In this document: positions 37,776 to 46,915 of the stretch, in pieces
How positions within the stretch are numbered: position 1 is the first letter of the stretch
Layout: the number at the start of each line of letters is the position of its first letter
From: an uncultured Oscillospiraceae bacterium
Lineage (GTDB): Bacteria > Bacillota > Clostridia > Oscillospirales > Ruminococcaceae
Assembly (NCBI GenBank): GCA_934466475.1
Contig: CAKSLI010000002.1
Coordinates: forward strand, 124,001 to 188,000
Length of the DNA: 64,000 nucleotides
Direction: 5' to 3'
Made by a program: the position numbers and the translations under genes
Notes under the pieces: generated by a model
Databases searched by the model: none
What the model saw: only the letters and a program-made list of their open reading frames with translations
What the model was told of the DNA's origin: nothing

Positions 37776-38179
37776 AGAAAATACTTGCAATAACGCTTGT
37801 GGCGCTGATAAACGCGGCGCTGTCGTTCGTTATGTACGTTCTTGTGGTAATGTCCCTGTTTTCCGTGATCGCGGCGCCGCTCATACTGTTTCTGTTTGCC
37901 GCGCATATATTCGCGGCGGCGGTGGTGCAGTCAAAACTGGAAAAGCACAAGGTGCTCGGGAAGCCGGCTTTCTGGCTGTGCTCCGGATTCCCCGGGCTTG
38001 CCGCAAGTATCCTGATATGCGCTGTCGGCCTCAGCCGGGATACGGGAGACGGAATGGGATTCCCCGACCTGTACCTGTATTTCCCGATTTATGCGGGAGC
38101 ATTTTTCGGAGCGCTTGGACTTGCGCTCCTGATAAAGCACCTTATCACAAGAAATCGACCCCAAAAGGAGAAAATATGA
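37772..38179 (+). CDS. Small membrane protein related to the upstream duplicated protein
   Basis: A 135-residue hydrophobic protein with about four membrane segments and a basic end. FLFAAHIFAAAVVQSKLEKHKVLGKPAFWLCSGFPGLAAS lines up with the repeat unit of the upstream gene (a polar loop, then FWLC-GxP). It looks like a single-unit paralogue. It is coupled to both neighbours by ATGA overlaps. No function is known. Confidence 0.7.
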   Translation: MKKILAITLVALINAALSFVMYVLVVMSLFSVIAAPLILFLFAAHIFAAAVVQSKLEKHKVLGKPAFWLCSGFPGLAASILICAVGLSRDTGDGMGFPDLYLYFPIYAGAFFGALGLALLIKHLITRNRPQKEKI

Positions 38180-38922
38180 CCTCTGAAACCAAAATAATTT
38201 CCGGGATCCCTGTAAAGCTCTACTCGCAGGGAGCCCCTACCAGTGCCGTACTTGCCGTCCACGGCTTCGGAGGAAGCAAGGAAAGCCTCGCTATTGCCGG
38301 GCTTGCCGAAAGGCTCTGCCCGGAGGGCTACCTCGTTGCCGCCCCGGACCTCCCCTGCCATGGAGAGCGCACCGAACCGGAATCCGAGCTCACCCCGGAG
38401 CGCTGTCTTGCGGATATCCGCGCCGTCCTCGGATGGCTCGGCGGGAATTTCACGGATATCTCGGCTTTTGCGACCAGCTTCGGCGGGTGCTGTATCCTGC
38501 GGCTTATCGAAACCTCCGGCGACCCGTTCAGGAAAATCGCCCTGCGCGTCCCCGCCGTAAATATGGCGGATTCGCTCATTCGCTGCATGAGGCTGTTTCA
38601 GCCGGGATTCACGCTTGAACAGGCGCAGCGCGATGGCTTCCACGTCAAAATGAGCCGGGAACTGCATATCCCGTTTGAATTTTACGGAAAGCTTCTGGAG
38701 CTGAACGAAGTGCGCCCCTGCGCCGCATGGGACAAACCGGATATCCTCACCGTATACGCCGGAAAAGACGAGCTTGTTGCCCGGCAGGACACCGAGGAAT
38801 TCCTGCGGCTTAATCCGCAGATACGGCGCCTTTGCATAGAGGGCAGCGGTCACCGAATGAACCAGAAACCAGAGTATCTTGCGCAGGCGCTGGACTGCGC
38901 CGCAGAATTCATTCAGGCATAA
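38176..38922 (+). CDS. Alpha/beta hydrolase
   Basis: A 248-residue soluble hydrolase of esterase/acyl-hydrolase type. VLAVHGFGGSKES is the oxyanion-hole strand, FATSFGG the nucleophile elbow with Ser, GKDELV the acid and GSGHRM the His. It lacks a signal peptide. Its start overlaps the stop of the small membrane protein (ATGA), making a three-gene unit of two membrane proteins and one hydrolase. The substrate is unknown. Confidence 0.85.
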   Translation: MTSETKIISGIPVKLYSQGAPTSAVLAVHGFGGSKESLAIAGLAERLCPEGYLVAAPDLPCHGERTEPESELTPERCLADIRAVLGWLGGNFTDISAFATSFGGCCILRLIETSGDPFRKIALRVPAVNMADSLIRCMRLFQPGFTLEQAQRDGFHVKMSRELHIPFEFYGKLLELNEVRPCAAWDKPDILTVYAGKDELVARQDTEEFLRLNPQIRRLCIEGSGHRMNQKPEYLAQALDCAAEFIQA

Positions 38923-38923
38923 A

Positions 38924-38957
38924 AAACAGGGGCAGTCCATTCGGATCGCCCCTGTTT
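38924..38957. terminator. Bidirectional terminator
   Basis: AAACAGGGGC and GCCCCTGTTT pair over 10 bp, with A and T runs on both sides, between the hydrolase stop and the convergent BMP lipoprotein gene. Confidence 0.9.
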
Positions 38958-38966
38958 GCTTTATAA

Positions 38967-40151
38967 TCAGTGTTTTATCTCCAGCGGGACTTCCTCGAAT
39001 GTCGCCTTGCTTTCAATGAAGCTGTCGAGCGAGTTATCCACGCCAAGAACATACCAGTCCATAGCCAGCACATCGCTGGTGGACATCACCGCGCCCTCGC
39101 GCAGCCTTATAGAATCCGAGGTATCCTTGAGCTGTCCCATGAATATCGGCGCGGCTCCGCTTGCCACCTTGGGCACAAGCGCGTTTATTATATCCTGTGT
39201 GCCGTCCTTGGCGGCGGGAAGCGCGTCAGATATGCACAGCACGCCGTTTCCGAGGGTGCCCATGTATGAGGAGGTCTCCCAGTCGCCCATCTGCATGGCC
39301 TTGTACTGCGACAGGAAGAAGCTGTCCCTGGACGAATAGAAATACAGTATCATGCTGTCGTAATCAGCGTAATTGCTGCCGTAATCAACGTTGCCGATGA
39401 CCTTTATCCCCTTGCTGCTGCAATAATTTACTACCTCAGGGGATTCCGTGTAGCTGATGATGACATCACAGCCCTTTGCCGAGAGAACGTCAACGGCCCT
39501 GCGTATCTCACCGTCCGTGACAGCCCACGCAGTCACGAGGTCGGCAGTGGAATACACTATCTGGCTGCCCAGAGCCGCCGCATTTATCGACTGGAGCGTG
39601 TACAGCATGGACGGATCGACCACCATGCCTATCTTCTCGGTGTCAGAATTATACGCCGCCGCCATTCCCGCGACATACGCCGCCTGATATATGCCCTCGG
39701 TGTAGGCGTAGATGTTTACCGTGCGCGCACCGGCTCCATAGCCGATGAAGCTGATGTTCATGTAGTTCTTGGAAACACTGTTGATGATATTCGCGTACAC
39801 CGGGCTTCCGGCAACGATGTGCGTGCAGCCGTCCTCTACAAGCATCTTCACCGCTTTCTCAAACTCGCTGACAGGGACATTCTCTATGTACTCGGATTCC
39901 ACATCGGAATACTGCTCCGCAGCCACGCGCTGTCTGTTGCAGTCAGCGGTGAATCCGCCATCGTCAACGCTGCCCTTATAGATGAATCCCAGCTTCGCCA
40001 CAGGCTCCGCTTCCTCGGTAGCCTGCGCGGTACCCTCCGCAGTGCCCTCAGACGTCCCGGACGCGGCTTCAGAGCCGCTGCACGCGGTAAAGGAAGCAAG
40101 CGCAGTACACAGCGCCAGCGCCACAATTCTTTTCAGCCATTTTGTACTCAT
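38967..40151 (-). CDS. BMP family ABC transporter substrate-binding lipoprotein
   Basis: A 394-residue lipoprotein of the basic membrane protein (PF02608) family, whose known members bind nucleosides. The lipobox is LASFTAC with Cys near residue 23, followed by a Ser/Glu/Thr/Ala linker. KLGFIYKGSVDDGGFT starts the binding domain and CTHIVAGSPVYAN, GMVVDPSML and CDVIISYTESPEVV follow the family pattern. The ABC permease and ATPase genes are not adjacent, so this is an orphan binding protein here and could also be a sensor partner. Confidence 0.88.
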   Translation of the reverse strand: MSTKWLKRIVALALCTALASFTACSGSEAASGTSEGTAEGTAQATEEAEPVAKLGFIYKGSVDDGGFTADCNRQRVAAEQYSDVESEYIENVPVSEFEKAVKMLVEDGCTHIVAGSPVYANIINSVSKNYMNISFIGYGAGARTVNIYAYTEGIYQAAYVAGMAAAYNSDTEKIGMVVDPSMLYTLQSINAAALGSQIVYSTADLVTAWAVTDGEIRRAVDVLSAKGCDVIISYTESPEVVNYCSSKGIKVIGNVDYGSNYADYDSMILYFYSSRDSFFLSQYKAMQMGDWETSSYMGTLGNGVLCISDALPAAKDGTQDIINALVPKVASGAAPIFMGQLKDTSDSIRLREGAVMSTSDVLAMDWYVLGVDNSLDSFIESKATFEEVPLEIKH

Positions 40152-40321
40152 GGTATGCTATACCTCCGGTATTGTTGTCGTAATCCATTACTTATAGTAA
40201 TATTTCATCAGAAAAAACCTGTACAGATACATTATAACATATTTCCAGAAAAAAAACAGCACTTTTCAGAAATATTTCATGCAGGATTTGATTTTTTTAT
40301 ATTTATTTTTCTGCGGAGTTG

Positions 40322-40330
40322 TGCTATAAT
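40322..40330 (+). promoter_or_regulatory. Extended -10 promoter of the PPIase-like pair
   Basis: TGCTATAAT in A/T-rich DNA; no good -35 is visible. The divergent BMP gene likewise has an extended TGTTATAAT on the other strand near 40233. Confidence 0.6.
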
Positions 40331-40398
40331 GGATTTGTATTACTCTGCCGGCTTCATGGACATTCACTGCAAGGCAGTTATCACAGAAAGGAAACGAC

Positions 40399-41670
40399 AT
40401 GAAATTCAGAAAGATCGCCGCTGCATTTGCTGCGGCTGCAATAGTACTCGCCTGCGGATGCGAGGTGCGTTCCTCCAACGCGGCGGCATGGCCCACCGGC
40501 TCGGTGAGCTCCAGCAAGGACGAGCTGACCGTGACCTTCGACAGCTTTAACAAGGAATACAAGTACTGGCTGCTGATGAAGCAGATACCCGATGACACCG
40601 CCTCGGAAACGGCTGACGAGTGTAAATCCCAGCGCGAATCCATAATCAATTATCTGATAAACGAGAAGATCGTCCTCGACCAGACAAAGCAGATGGGGCT
40701 CGACAGCTTCACCGAGGAAGAGCAGCAGTCCATCGAGGACGACTACAACAGCTTCATCGAGCAGTCCATAGAGAGCTTCAAGAGCTACGTCAACGCGGGC
40801 GAATCCGGCACCAGCGAGGTAAACGGCGACGCTGCAATACTTGAGGAAGCCGAGAAGATATTCGATGAGAAGCTCGCAGAATGCGGAATGACCCGCGATG
40901 ATATCCTGATGTGGTTCCGCAACGCAAAGCTCGCTGACAAGCTGAAAGAAAAGCTAGCCTCCGAAAACACCATCGACCGCAGCAACGCTGAGGAGGAATA
41001 CAACGATATCGTTGACGGAATAAAGCAGGTCTACGACAACGCCCCCTCCGACTACGAGAACAATCTCTACTACAAGTACTACTGGCTGCCTGAAAACTCC
41101 AGGATGATAAAGCATATCCTGATAAAATTCGACACGGAGGATTCCACCGAAATAAGCGCCTGCCGCGAGAACAACGATGAAGCCGGCGCTGAAAAGGCAA
41201 AGGAGAAAGCGCTTGAAAAGCTGAAGCCCCGCGCCGAAGAAGTCATAAACATGCTGGACAACGGCGGTGATTTCGATGAAATAGCGCAGGAATACTCTGA
41301 TGACACAGGTCTTGCAAGCAACCCTGACGGATACCTTGTTATTCCCAACGGAACCAGCTATTACGCGGAATTCCAGCAGGCGGCGTATGAGCTTGAAAAC
41401 ATCGGCGACTACAAGCTGATCAGCACCGACCTCGGCTGGCATATCGAAATGTACGCCTCTGACGCAGTAATAAGCGAGGAAAATAAGGACGCTATCATTG
41501 ATTCTATCCTGAATACGCTCCAGGATAATTCCTCGACTGCCTCCTACAATGGCGCTATGCGCAAGTGGCGCGATGAATACGCATATGACATAGATTATAT
41601 CAAACTGAACATAGACGAATCCGCTGACACTGCGGAAAGCACGGCTTCAACGGAGGTATCTGCATCGTGA
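40399..41670 (+). CDS. PrsA/SurA-like lipoprotein, peptidyl-prolyl isomerase domain
   Basis: A 423-residue lipoprotein (VLACGC lipobox, Cys near residue 21) with a SurA/PrsA-like chaperone layout: helical N-terminal region, a parvulin-type segment (RMIKHILIKFDT near residue 235 through YSDDTGLASNPDGYLVIPNG and LGWHIEMY), and a helical C terminus. It probably helps fold exported proteins outside the membrane. Several parvulin active-site positions differ from the canonical domain, so isomerase activity is uncertain. GAAAGGAAACG precedes the start. Confidence 0.8.
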   Translation: MKFRKIAAAFAAAAIVLACGCEVRSSNAAAWPTGSVSSSKDELTVTFDSFNKEYKYWLLMKQIPDDTASETADECKSQRESIINYLINEKIVLDQTKQMGLDSFTEEEQQSIEDDYNSFIEQSIESFKSYVNAGESGTSEVNGDAAILEEAEKIFDEKLAECGMTRDDILMWFRNAKLADKLKEKLASENTIDRSNAEEEYNDIVDGIKQVYDNAPSDYENNLYYKYYWLPENSRMIKHILIKFDTEDSTEISACRENNDEAGAEKAKEKALEKLKPRAEEVINMLDNGGDFDEIAQEYSDDTGLASNPDGYLVIPNGTSYYAEFQQAAYELENIGDYKLISTDLGWHIEMYASDAVISEENKDAIIDSILNTLQDNSSTASYNGAMRKWRDEYAYDIDYIKLNIDESADTAESTASTEVSAS

Positions 41671-42977
41671 TAAACAGGAGATCAACACTGGCTGCGGTTC
41701 TCTGCGCAGCAATAATGCTCACCGGCTGCTCCGGCGGCGGCAGCAGTTCTTCATCCGAAACCTCCACGCAGGAGCAGGTCACGGCTGAGACCGCCTCCAC
41801 AGCGGAAAGCCCCGCCTCAGACGGTTCAACGGCAGAATCCGGGCTTTACTCCGTGCTGACTGCGGATATCCCGGCGGACAAAGTCATAGCCTCCGCAGGA
41901 AACGGAGCCGAAGGCATGGACATCACCTTCGGGGAATTCATCAAGGAATACCGCTATTATCTCTGGCAGTACGGCTTCTCGATAGACACGGACAGCTCCG
42001 TTACCGAGCAGATGAAGCAGGCGCGGCAGGACGTCATCAATGGCATAATCAAGGACCGCATAATCCGCACGAAATTTGCGGAAAACGGGCTGTCATTCAC
42101 TGACGAGGAAAATCAGAAAATACAGGATTCCGCAGACAGCGCGATAGACGATATAATCACCAGCATTAAAAAGGTCATCGCATACGCGGACAGCTCCCTT
42201 TCTGATGACGAGCTCACTGAAAAGGCTCAGCTCCAGCTGAGCCAGGGACTTTCCGACTGCGGGCTGACCCGGGACGACCTCTACGGCTGGCAGGAAGTCA
42301 CCGCAATGGTGCAGAAGCTCCGGGACAAGTTCTCCGAGGGCACCGAAGTTACGGAAGATGAGCTTGAAGCCAAGATGACCGAGACCCTGGACAGCATAAA
42401 GAAGTCCTACGAGGACGAGCCGGCTTCATTCTACGGGCAGTACTATTCGAACCTGTGGCTGCCGGAGGGCACCCGCGCAATCCAGGCGATACTTGTCGGA
42501 TTCGACTACGACACCTACTCGCAGATAAGCACGCTTCGCACTGATGGAAAGGACGATGAGGCGGACAAGCTCCGCGAGGAGAGCCTCCCCTCCATACAGG
42601 AGCGCTATGACGCGCTTATGGAAAAGGTGGATTCCGGCGAGGATTTCGCACAGCTCATGACCGACAGCAACGATGACGAGGGCAACGGGCTGTTCATCGT
42701 CACCCCCGGCACCGAAATATACGGCACGGATTTCTACAACGCCGCAATGGGGCTTGAAAAAATCGGGGACACGTCCTCTGTTCTGCTTGATTACGGCTGG
42801 TATATCCTGAGATATCAGCAGGACGCGGAGGTCACTGACGAGGACATTGCGAAAACGCGGGAAAACGTGCGGCAGAATCTCCTGCTGAGCAAAAAGAACG
42901 ACATATACAACGCAGAATACGAAAAGTGGGCGGAAGAATACGCCTTTACAACAGATACGGACGTGCTTGCACTTTAA
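41667..42977 (+). CDS. Second PrsA/SurA-like lipoprotein, tandem paralogue
   Basis: A 436-residue lipoprotein (LTGC lipobox, Cys near 21, then a Ser/Thr-rich linker), paralogous to the upstream gene. Shared features are CGLTRDDL against CGMTRDDI, LWLPEGTRAIQAILVGFD against the RMIKHILIKFD segment, and GDTSSVLLDYGWYILRY against GDYKLISTDLGWHIEMY. It starts at GTG 41667, overlapping the previous stop, so the pair is coupled. Sequence divergence suggests different clients. Confidence 0.8.
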   Translation: MINRRSTLAAVLCAAIMLTGCSGGGSSSSSETSTQEQVTAETASTAESPASDGSTAESGLYSVLTADIPADKVIASAGNGAEGMDITFGEFIKEYRYYLWQYGFSIDTDSSVTEQMKQARQDVINGIIKDRIIRTKFAENGLSFTDEENQKIQDSADSAIDDIITSIKKVIAYADSSLSDDELTEKAQLQLSQGLSDCGLTRDDLYGWQEVTAMVQKLRDKFSEGTEVTEDELEAKMTETLDSIKKSYEDEPASFYGQYYSNLWLPEGTRAIQAILVGFDYDTYSQISTLRTDGKDDEADKLREESLPSIQERYDALMEKVDSGEDFAQLMTDSNDDEGNGLFIVTPGTEIYGTDFYNAAMGLEKIGDTSSVLLDYGWYILRYQQDAEVTDEDIAKTRENVRQNLLLSKKNDIYNAEYEKWAEEYAFTTDTDVLAL

Positions 42978-43004
42978 AAAGGGCGCGTGGTTTGGAGAAT
43001 TACG

Positions 43005-44285
43005 ATGAACACACCCATATCAGATTTTCTTGACGAATACGGCAGAAAGGGAATGCTCCGGCTGCACATGCCCGGGCACAACGGCGAGGAATCCCACGAC
43101 ATCACCGAGATAGACGGTGCGGACAGCCTTTATGAAACTGACGTCTCCCGCGGCATAATAGCGCACAGCGAGGCTATCGCCGCCAAGATATTCGGCGCGG
43201 AGCGCACATGCTATTCCGCCGGCGGAAGCACTCTTGCGATACAGACTGCGCTTGCCGTGCTGAAATCCCAGGGATGCAAAACGATAGCCGCCGGACGCTG
43301 CTCCCACAGGAGCCTTGTTTCCGCGGCGGCGCTCCTTGATCTCGACATAAAGTGGCTCTACCCTGAGGAATATCCCACCGCCGCCGTTGACTGCTCAAAG
43401 CAAGCGCTTTCCGGCGCGGACGCGCTTTTCTTCACGAATGTGGACTACTACGGCGGCACCTGCCATGTCGAAGTGCCGGAAATCCCGGTGGTATGCGACA
43501 ACGCCCACGGCGCTTACCTCAGATTCGTCAGCAAGGCGGCTTTCGGCAGGGAGTACCTCCACCCGATGGAAATGGGATTCCCGGTGATCTCCGCGGAGTC
43601 AGCCCACAAAACCCTCCCGGCGCTTACCGGAGCGGCATACCTGCACTTCTCAAAGGGCACGGACTTCTCCCGCGCCAAGGAAATGGAAGCAATGTTCGGC
43701 AGCAGCAGCCCCTCCTATCTCATCATGGAGAGCCTCGACAGATTCAACGGCAGGCTTCTCGACGACCCGGAGTGCGTCAACCGCGCCTGCGCCAGCGTAA
43801 AGAAGCTCAAGACAAGGCTCGCCGCCCACGGCTTCACCCTGAGAAAGACCGACCACCTGCGCGTTACGATAAACACCCGCGCCTGGGGCTATTCCGGTCA
43901 GGAATTTGCTGAGGCGCTGCGGCTCAACGGCGTTGAGTGCGAGCTCGCAGACGAAAACTACATAGTGCTTCTGTTCTCCGCGATAACCTCCCCCGAGGAC
44001 TGCCAGCGCGCTGAAATGGCGCTCTGCCTTATCGACCGCCTGGCTCCCCTGCCGGCTGTAAGCTATCCGGTGATCCGCCCGAAAAAGGAGATATCCGTGC
44101 GCGAAGCGGTGTTCAGCAAACAGCGGAAGATCCCCGCCGTGGAAGCCATAGGAAAGGTATGCGGCGGAATCCAGTCGCCCTGCCCGCCCTGCATTCCGAT
44201 AGTCATGCCCGGAGAGCGCATCGACAGTGAAGCCGCTGAAGCGCTCAGGCTGTACAAGGTGAAATACATCAGCGTTCTGGAGTAA
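43005..44285 (+). CDS. Orn/Lys/Arg decarboxylase-like PLP enzyme
   Basis: A 426-residue fold-type I PLP protein of the Orn/Lys/Arg decarboxylase family, short form. LRLHMPGHNG and DGADSLYE at the N terminus, YSAGGSTLAIQ, CDNAHGAYLRF and the PLP Lys in SAHKTLPALTG are visible. Proteins of this size include arginine decarboxylases and predicted lysine decarboxylases of Firmicutes. ATG 43005 follows GGAGAA. The potABCD genes elsewhere fit a polyamine role, but no adjacent partner does. Its end overlaps the convergent PH-domain gene by 17 bases. Confidence 0.87.
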   Translation: MNTPISDFLDEYGRKGMLRLHMPGHNGEESHDITEIDGADSLYETDVSRGIIAHSEAIAAKIFGAERTCYSAGGSTLAIQTALAVLKSQGCKTIAAGRCSHRSLVSAAALLDLDIKWLYPEEYPTAAVDCSKQALSGADALFFTNVDYYGGTCHVEVPEIPVVCDNAHGAYLRFVSKAAFGREYLHPMEMGFPVISAESAHKTLPALTGAAYLHFSKGTDFSRAKEMEAMFGSSSPSYLIMESLDRFNGRLLDDPECVNRACASVKKLKTRLAAHGFTLRKTDHLRVTINTRAWGYSGQEFAEALRLNGVECELADENYIVLLFSAITSPEDCQRAEMALCLIDRLAPLPAVSYPVIRPKKEISVREAVFSKQRKIPAVEAIGKVCGGIQSPCPPCIPIVMPGERIDSEAAEALRLYKVKYISVLE

Positions 44286-45495
44286 ACAGCTCCGATATCT
44301 CACGGTATGGTACGTTGCGGAGCTTATAGCGCTCCCTGCCCGCGCATGCTGTCGTAATATCGCACATTCCGGAGAAGTGCTGGAATATATTGCGTCCGGT
44401 CACGGTGTAAACGGTCTTTCTGTCGGGAATGACAGCGGTATAAAGCCGTGCGCCACGCCGGAATGCGATCCCGGTCACTCCGCCGGATCGCGCCGCCATG
44501 CTTTTCCGCATATAGACGGCGTAGGTCGCGGCGTACCACAGACTTATCACTGCGCCGCTCCACAGCAGCGACTGTATGAGGTCGGCGGCTACGGGCTCCG
44601 CGATGAACGTCACCAAAAGTCCGCCGGCAAACGCCGCAAGCCACCCAAGCGGAGCCGCACAGTGCCCGAACAGCGCGGAAAACGGCGGCTTCACGCGGTT
44701 TTCCTGCGGCAGCGGGAGACCGCACATCTTCGTCAGCAGACGGTCCGCGGCGCGGCGGCGGAGAGCCGGGAATATCAGCACGTCATGCGCGTACAATGAA
44801 GCACATCCGAGCGCAAGAGTTGTGAGAGTATCGCACCGCACGCATGCTGTCAGGTTATTCCGTACCAGCCTGTATTCATATAATGTGAATATACCATGCC
44901 GCACCGTGATGAATCCGCCCTCGCAGGAAAGCCGGAACCTCATCATGCCGACTGCTTTCCACACGAACGCCAGAAGCCATGCGGCGCTGACGAAAACCGC
45001 CGCCAGCGCAGTCACCCGCGGCACCCCGATATGGAGCGCCCCGAGTACTTTCTGAACTTCCCCGGCGGCGCCCAGCATTGCGGACATTATCCGGCTGAAG
45101 CTCTCGCTGCCGAACACGCTTCCGGTGCGGTTCAGGAGCAGCGCAAACGTGACCACTCCGCTCAGCGCCCGGGTATCAACGAACGCCCCGGCCGCCGACT
45201 GAAGCGGCTTCGCGCTGACGCTGACGCCGCTGTATTCCGGCAGAAACGGCAGCCTCTCCCGAACATTCAGGTAGAAATACACGCCGCCGGACAGGGTGCT
45301 CACCTCCACGCGCTTTCCCCTGAGCAGGCGTATCACCGGGGTACGGCGTATCTCTATCTTCGTCACGGCAGAAAGCGGGATATCATACCTCCGGCGGAAT
45401 ATCAGCCCCCGGGTCACGGTTATCATATCCGCTGTAAATTCAGTGCGGACAAATATCCTGCGCAGTACGAAATACAGCAGGAATTCCACGGACAT
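44269..45495 (-). CDS. Membrane protein with bacterial PH domains (YdbT-like)
   Basis: A 408-residue membrane protein. The N-terminal segment ITVTRGLIFRRRYDIPLSAVTKIEIRRTP is the bPH2 (DUF304/YdbT) signature, and FITVRHGIFTLYEYRLVRNNLTA around residue 210 and a C-terminal TGIAFRRGARLY region look like further PH-type units between pairs of helices. Function is unknown. ATG 45495 was chosen with AGGGGGTG upstream. It is divergent from glmU. Confidence 0.7.
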   Translation of the reverse strand: MSVEFLLYFVLRRIFVRTEFTADMITVTRGLIFRRRYDIPLSAVTKIEIRRTPVIRLLRGKRVEVSTLSGGVYFYLNVRERLPFLPEYSGVSVSAKPLQSAAGAFVDTRALSGVVTFALLLNRTGSVFGSESFSRIMSAMLGAAGEVQKVLGALHIGVPRVTALAAVFVSAAWLLAFVWKAVGMMRFRLSCEGGFITVRHGIFTLYEYRLVRNNLTACVRCDTLTTLALGCASLYAHDVLIFPALRRRAADRLLTKMCGLPLPQENRVKPPFSALFGHCAAPLGWLAAFAGGLLVTFIAEPVAADLIQSLLWSGAVISLWYAATYAVYMRKSMAARSGGVTGIAFRRGARLYTAVIPDRKTVYTVTGRNIFQHFSGMCDITTACAGRERYKLRNVPYREISELFTPER

Positions 45496-45543
45496 CACCC
45501 CCTGTTCAGGGTCACATATAACATAAAAAAGGAGCGGTTTTCT

Positions 45544-46908
45544 ATGAAAACATCATGTATCATTCTCGCAGGAGGCGCTGGAAAGCGCATGAAATCAGAG
45601 CGCCCGAAGGTCCTCGCAGAAGTCCTCTGCAAGCCAATGCTCGGCTGGGTGCTGGACGCGGCGCAGGATTTCGGCTTTGACGAGGTAGCGGTTGTCACCG
45701 GATTCCGTGCGGAGCTCACAAGCGCATACATCGCCTCGCGCGGGGAAAATATCACGATATGCCATCAGGCGGAGCAGAAAGGCACCGGAGACGCGGTAAA
45801 ATCCGCGCAGGAGGTCATCGACCGCTCCGACGCAGTGTGCGTACTCAACGGAGACGCTCCGTTCATTGACGCGGCAACGCTCCGGGCTTCGCTGGAGCTC
45901 CACCAGGGCTCCGGAAGCGACGTCACCGTCATCACCGCCGAGATAGACGACCCGCAGGGCTACGGCAGGATAATCCGCGAAAACGGCGTATTCTCCGCGA
46001 TACGCGAACAGAAGGATTGTTCCCCCGAAGAGGCCGAAATATGCGAGGTCAACAGCGGAGCCTACTGGTTCAATGCGCGGAAGCTCTCCGAGACCCTCCC
46101 GAAGCTGTCCACCGGCAACGCCTCCGGGGAATACTATCTCACCGACTGCGTGGAGCTCATGCAGCGCCGCGAGGCATACAAATCCGCAAATCCTGATATC
46201 GTGCTCGGCGCGAACACCCGTGGAGCCCTGCTGGAGCTGAACCAGCTTGCAAGACTCCGCAGGCTCTCTCAGCTCATGGAGGAGGGCGTAAGCTTCATCA
46301 CGCTTGACGGCATTATCATCGGCACTGACGTCAGGATAGGCTGCGACACCACGATTCTCCCGAACACCGTGATACTCGGGAACACAACTATCGGAAAAGG
46401 CTGCACCATCGGCGCTAATTCCCATATCGAGAACTGCGCCATCGGCGATAACGTACAGCTCAACAATGTCCAGGCGTATGATTCAGTTGTCGAGGACGAT
46501 GTGAAGATAGGTCCGTTTGCGCAGCTCCGCCCTGGAACGACCATAAGGAAGGGCGTAAAAATAGGCGATTTCGTCGAGATAAAGAACAGCGACATCGGAA
46601 TAAACACGGCAGTGGCTCACCTCACATACGTTGGCGACAGCGATGTTGGCAGGGGTGTTAATTTCGGCTGCGGCTGCGTTACCGCGAACTATGACGGAAT
46701 AAACAAATTCCGCACGAAAATAGGCGACCACGCGTTCATCGGATGCAACACCAACCTCATCGCCCCCGTAGAGGTAGGCGAAAACGCGACTACCGCCGCA
46801 GGCTCCACCATTACAAAGAATGTCCCCGCAAACTCCCTTGCGGTTGAGCGCGGTCAGGTGAGGGTCATTGAAAACTGGGGCAAGAACGCCCTCCGCAAGA
46901 AAAAGTGA
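45544..46908 (+). CDS. glmU: Bifunctional UDP-GlcNAc pyrophosphorylase / GlcN-1-P acetyltransferase GlmU
   Basis: Makes UDP-GlcNAc for peptidoglycan. The 454-residue protein has the uridyltransferase start IILAGGAGKRMKSERPKVL and a left-handed beta-helix acetyltransferase (hexapeptide repeats from about residue 255; KIGDFVEIKNS, AHLTYVGDSDVG, GCGCVTANYDG). ATG 45544 follows AAAAGGAG; the open frame extends far upstream as the shadow of the PH-domain gene. Its stop is followed after 7 bases by the nicotinamidase. Confidence 0.97.
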   Translation: MKTSCIILAGGAGKRMKSERPKVLAEVLCKPMLGWVLDAAQDFGFDEVAVVTGFRAELTSAYIASRGENITICHQAEQKGTGDAVKSAQEVIDRSDAVCVLNGDAPFIDAATLRASLELHQGSGSDVTVITAEIDDPQGYGRIIRENGVFSAIREQKDCSPEEAEICEVNSGAYWFNARKLSETLPKLSTGNASGEYYLTDCVELMQRREAYKSANPDIVLGANTRGALLELNQLARLRRLSQLMEEGVSFITLDGIIIGTDVRIGCDTTILPNTVILGNTTIGKGCTIGANSHIENCAIGDNVQLNNVQAYDSVVEDDVKIGPFAQLRPGTTIRKGVKIGDFVEIKNSDIGINTAVAHLTYVGDSDVGRGVNFGCGCVTANYDGINKFRTKIGDHAFIGCNTNLIAPVEVGENATTAAGSTITKNVPANSLAVERGQVRVIENWGKNALRKKK

Positions 46909-46915
46909 GGTATTT

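Noticed and set aside
38967..40151. Orphan BMP lipoprotein as part of a complete nucleoside ABC operon
   Set aside because: No permease or ATPase gene is adjacent on either strand.
44896..45543. Upstream extension of the glmU frame
   Set aside because: It overlaps the PH-domain gene on the other strand and lacks GlmU similarity; the family start is at 45544.
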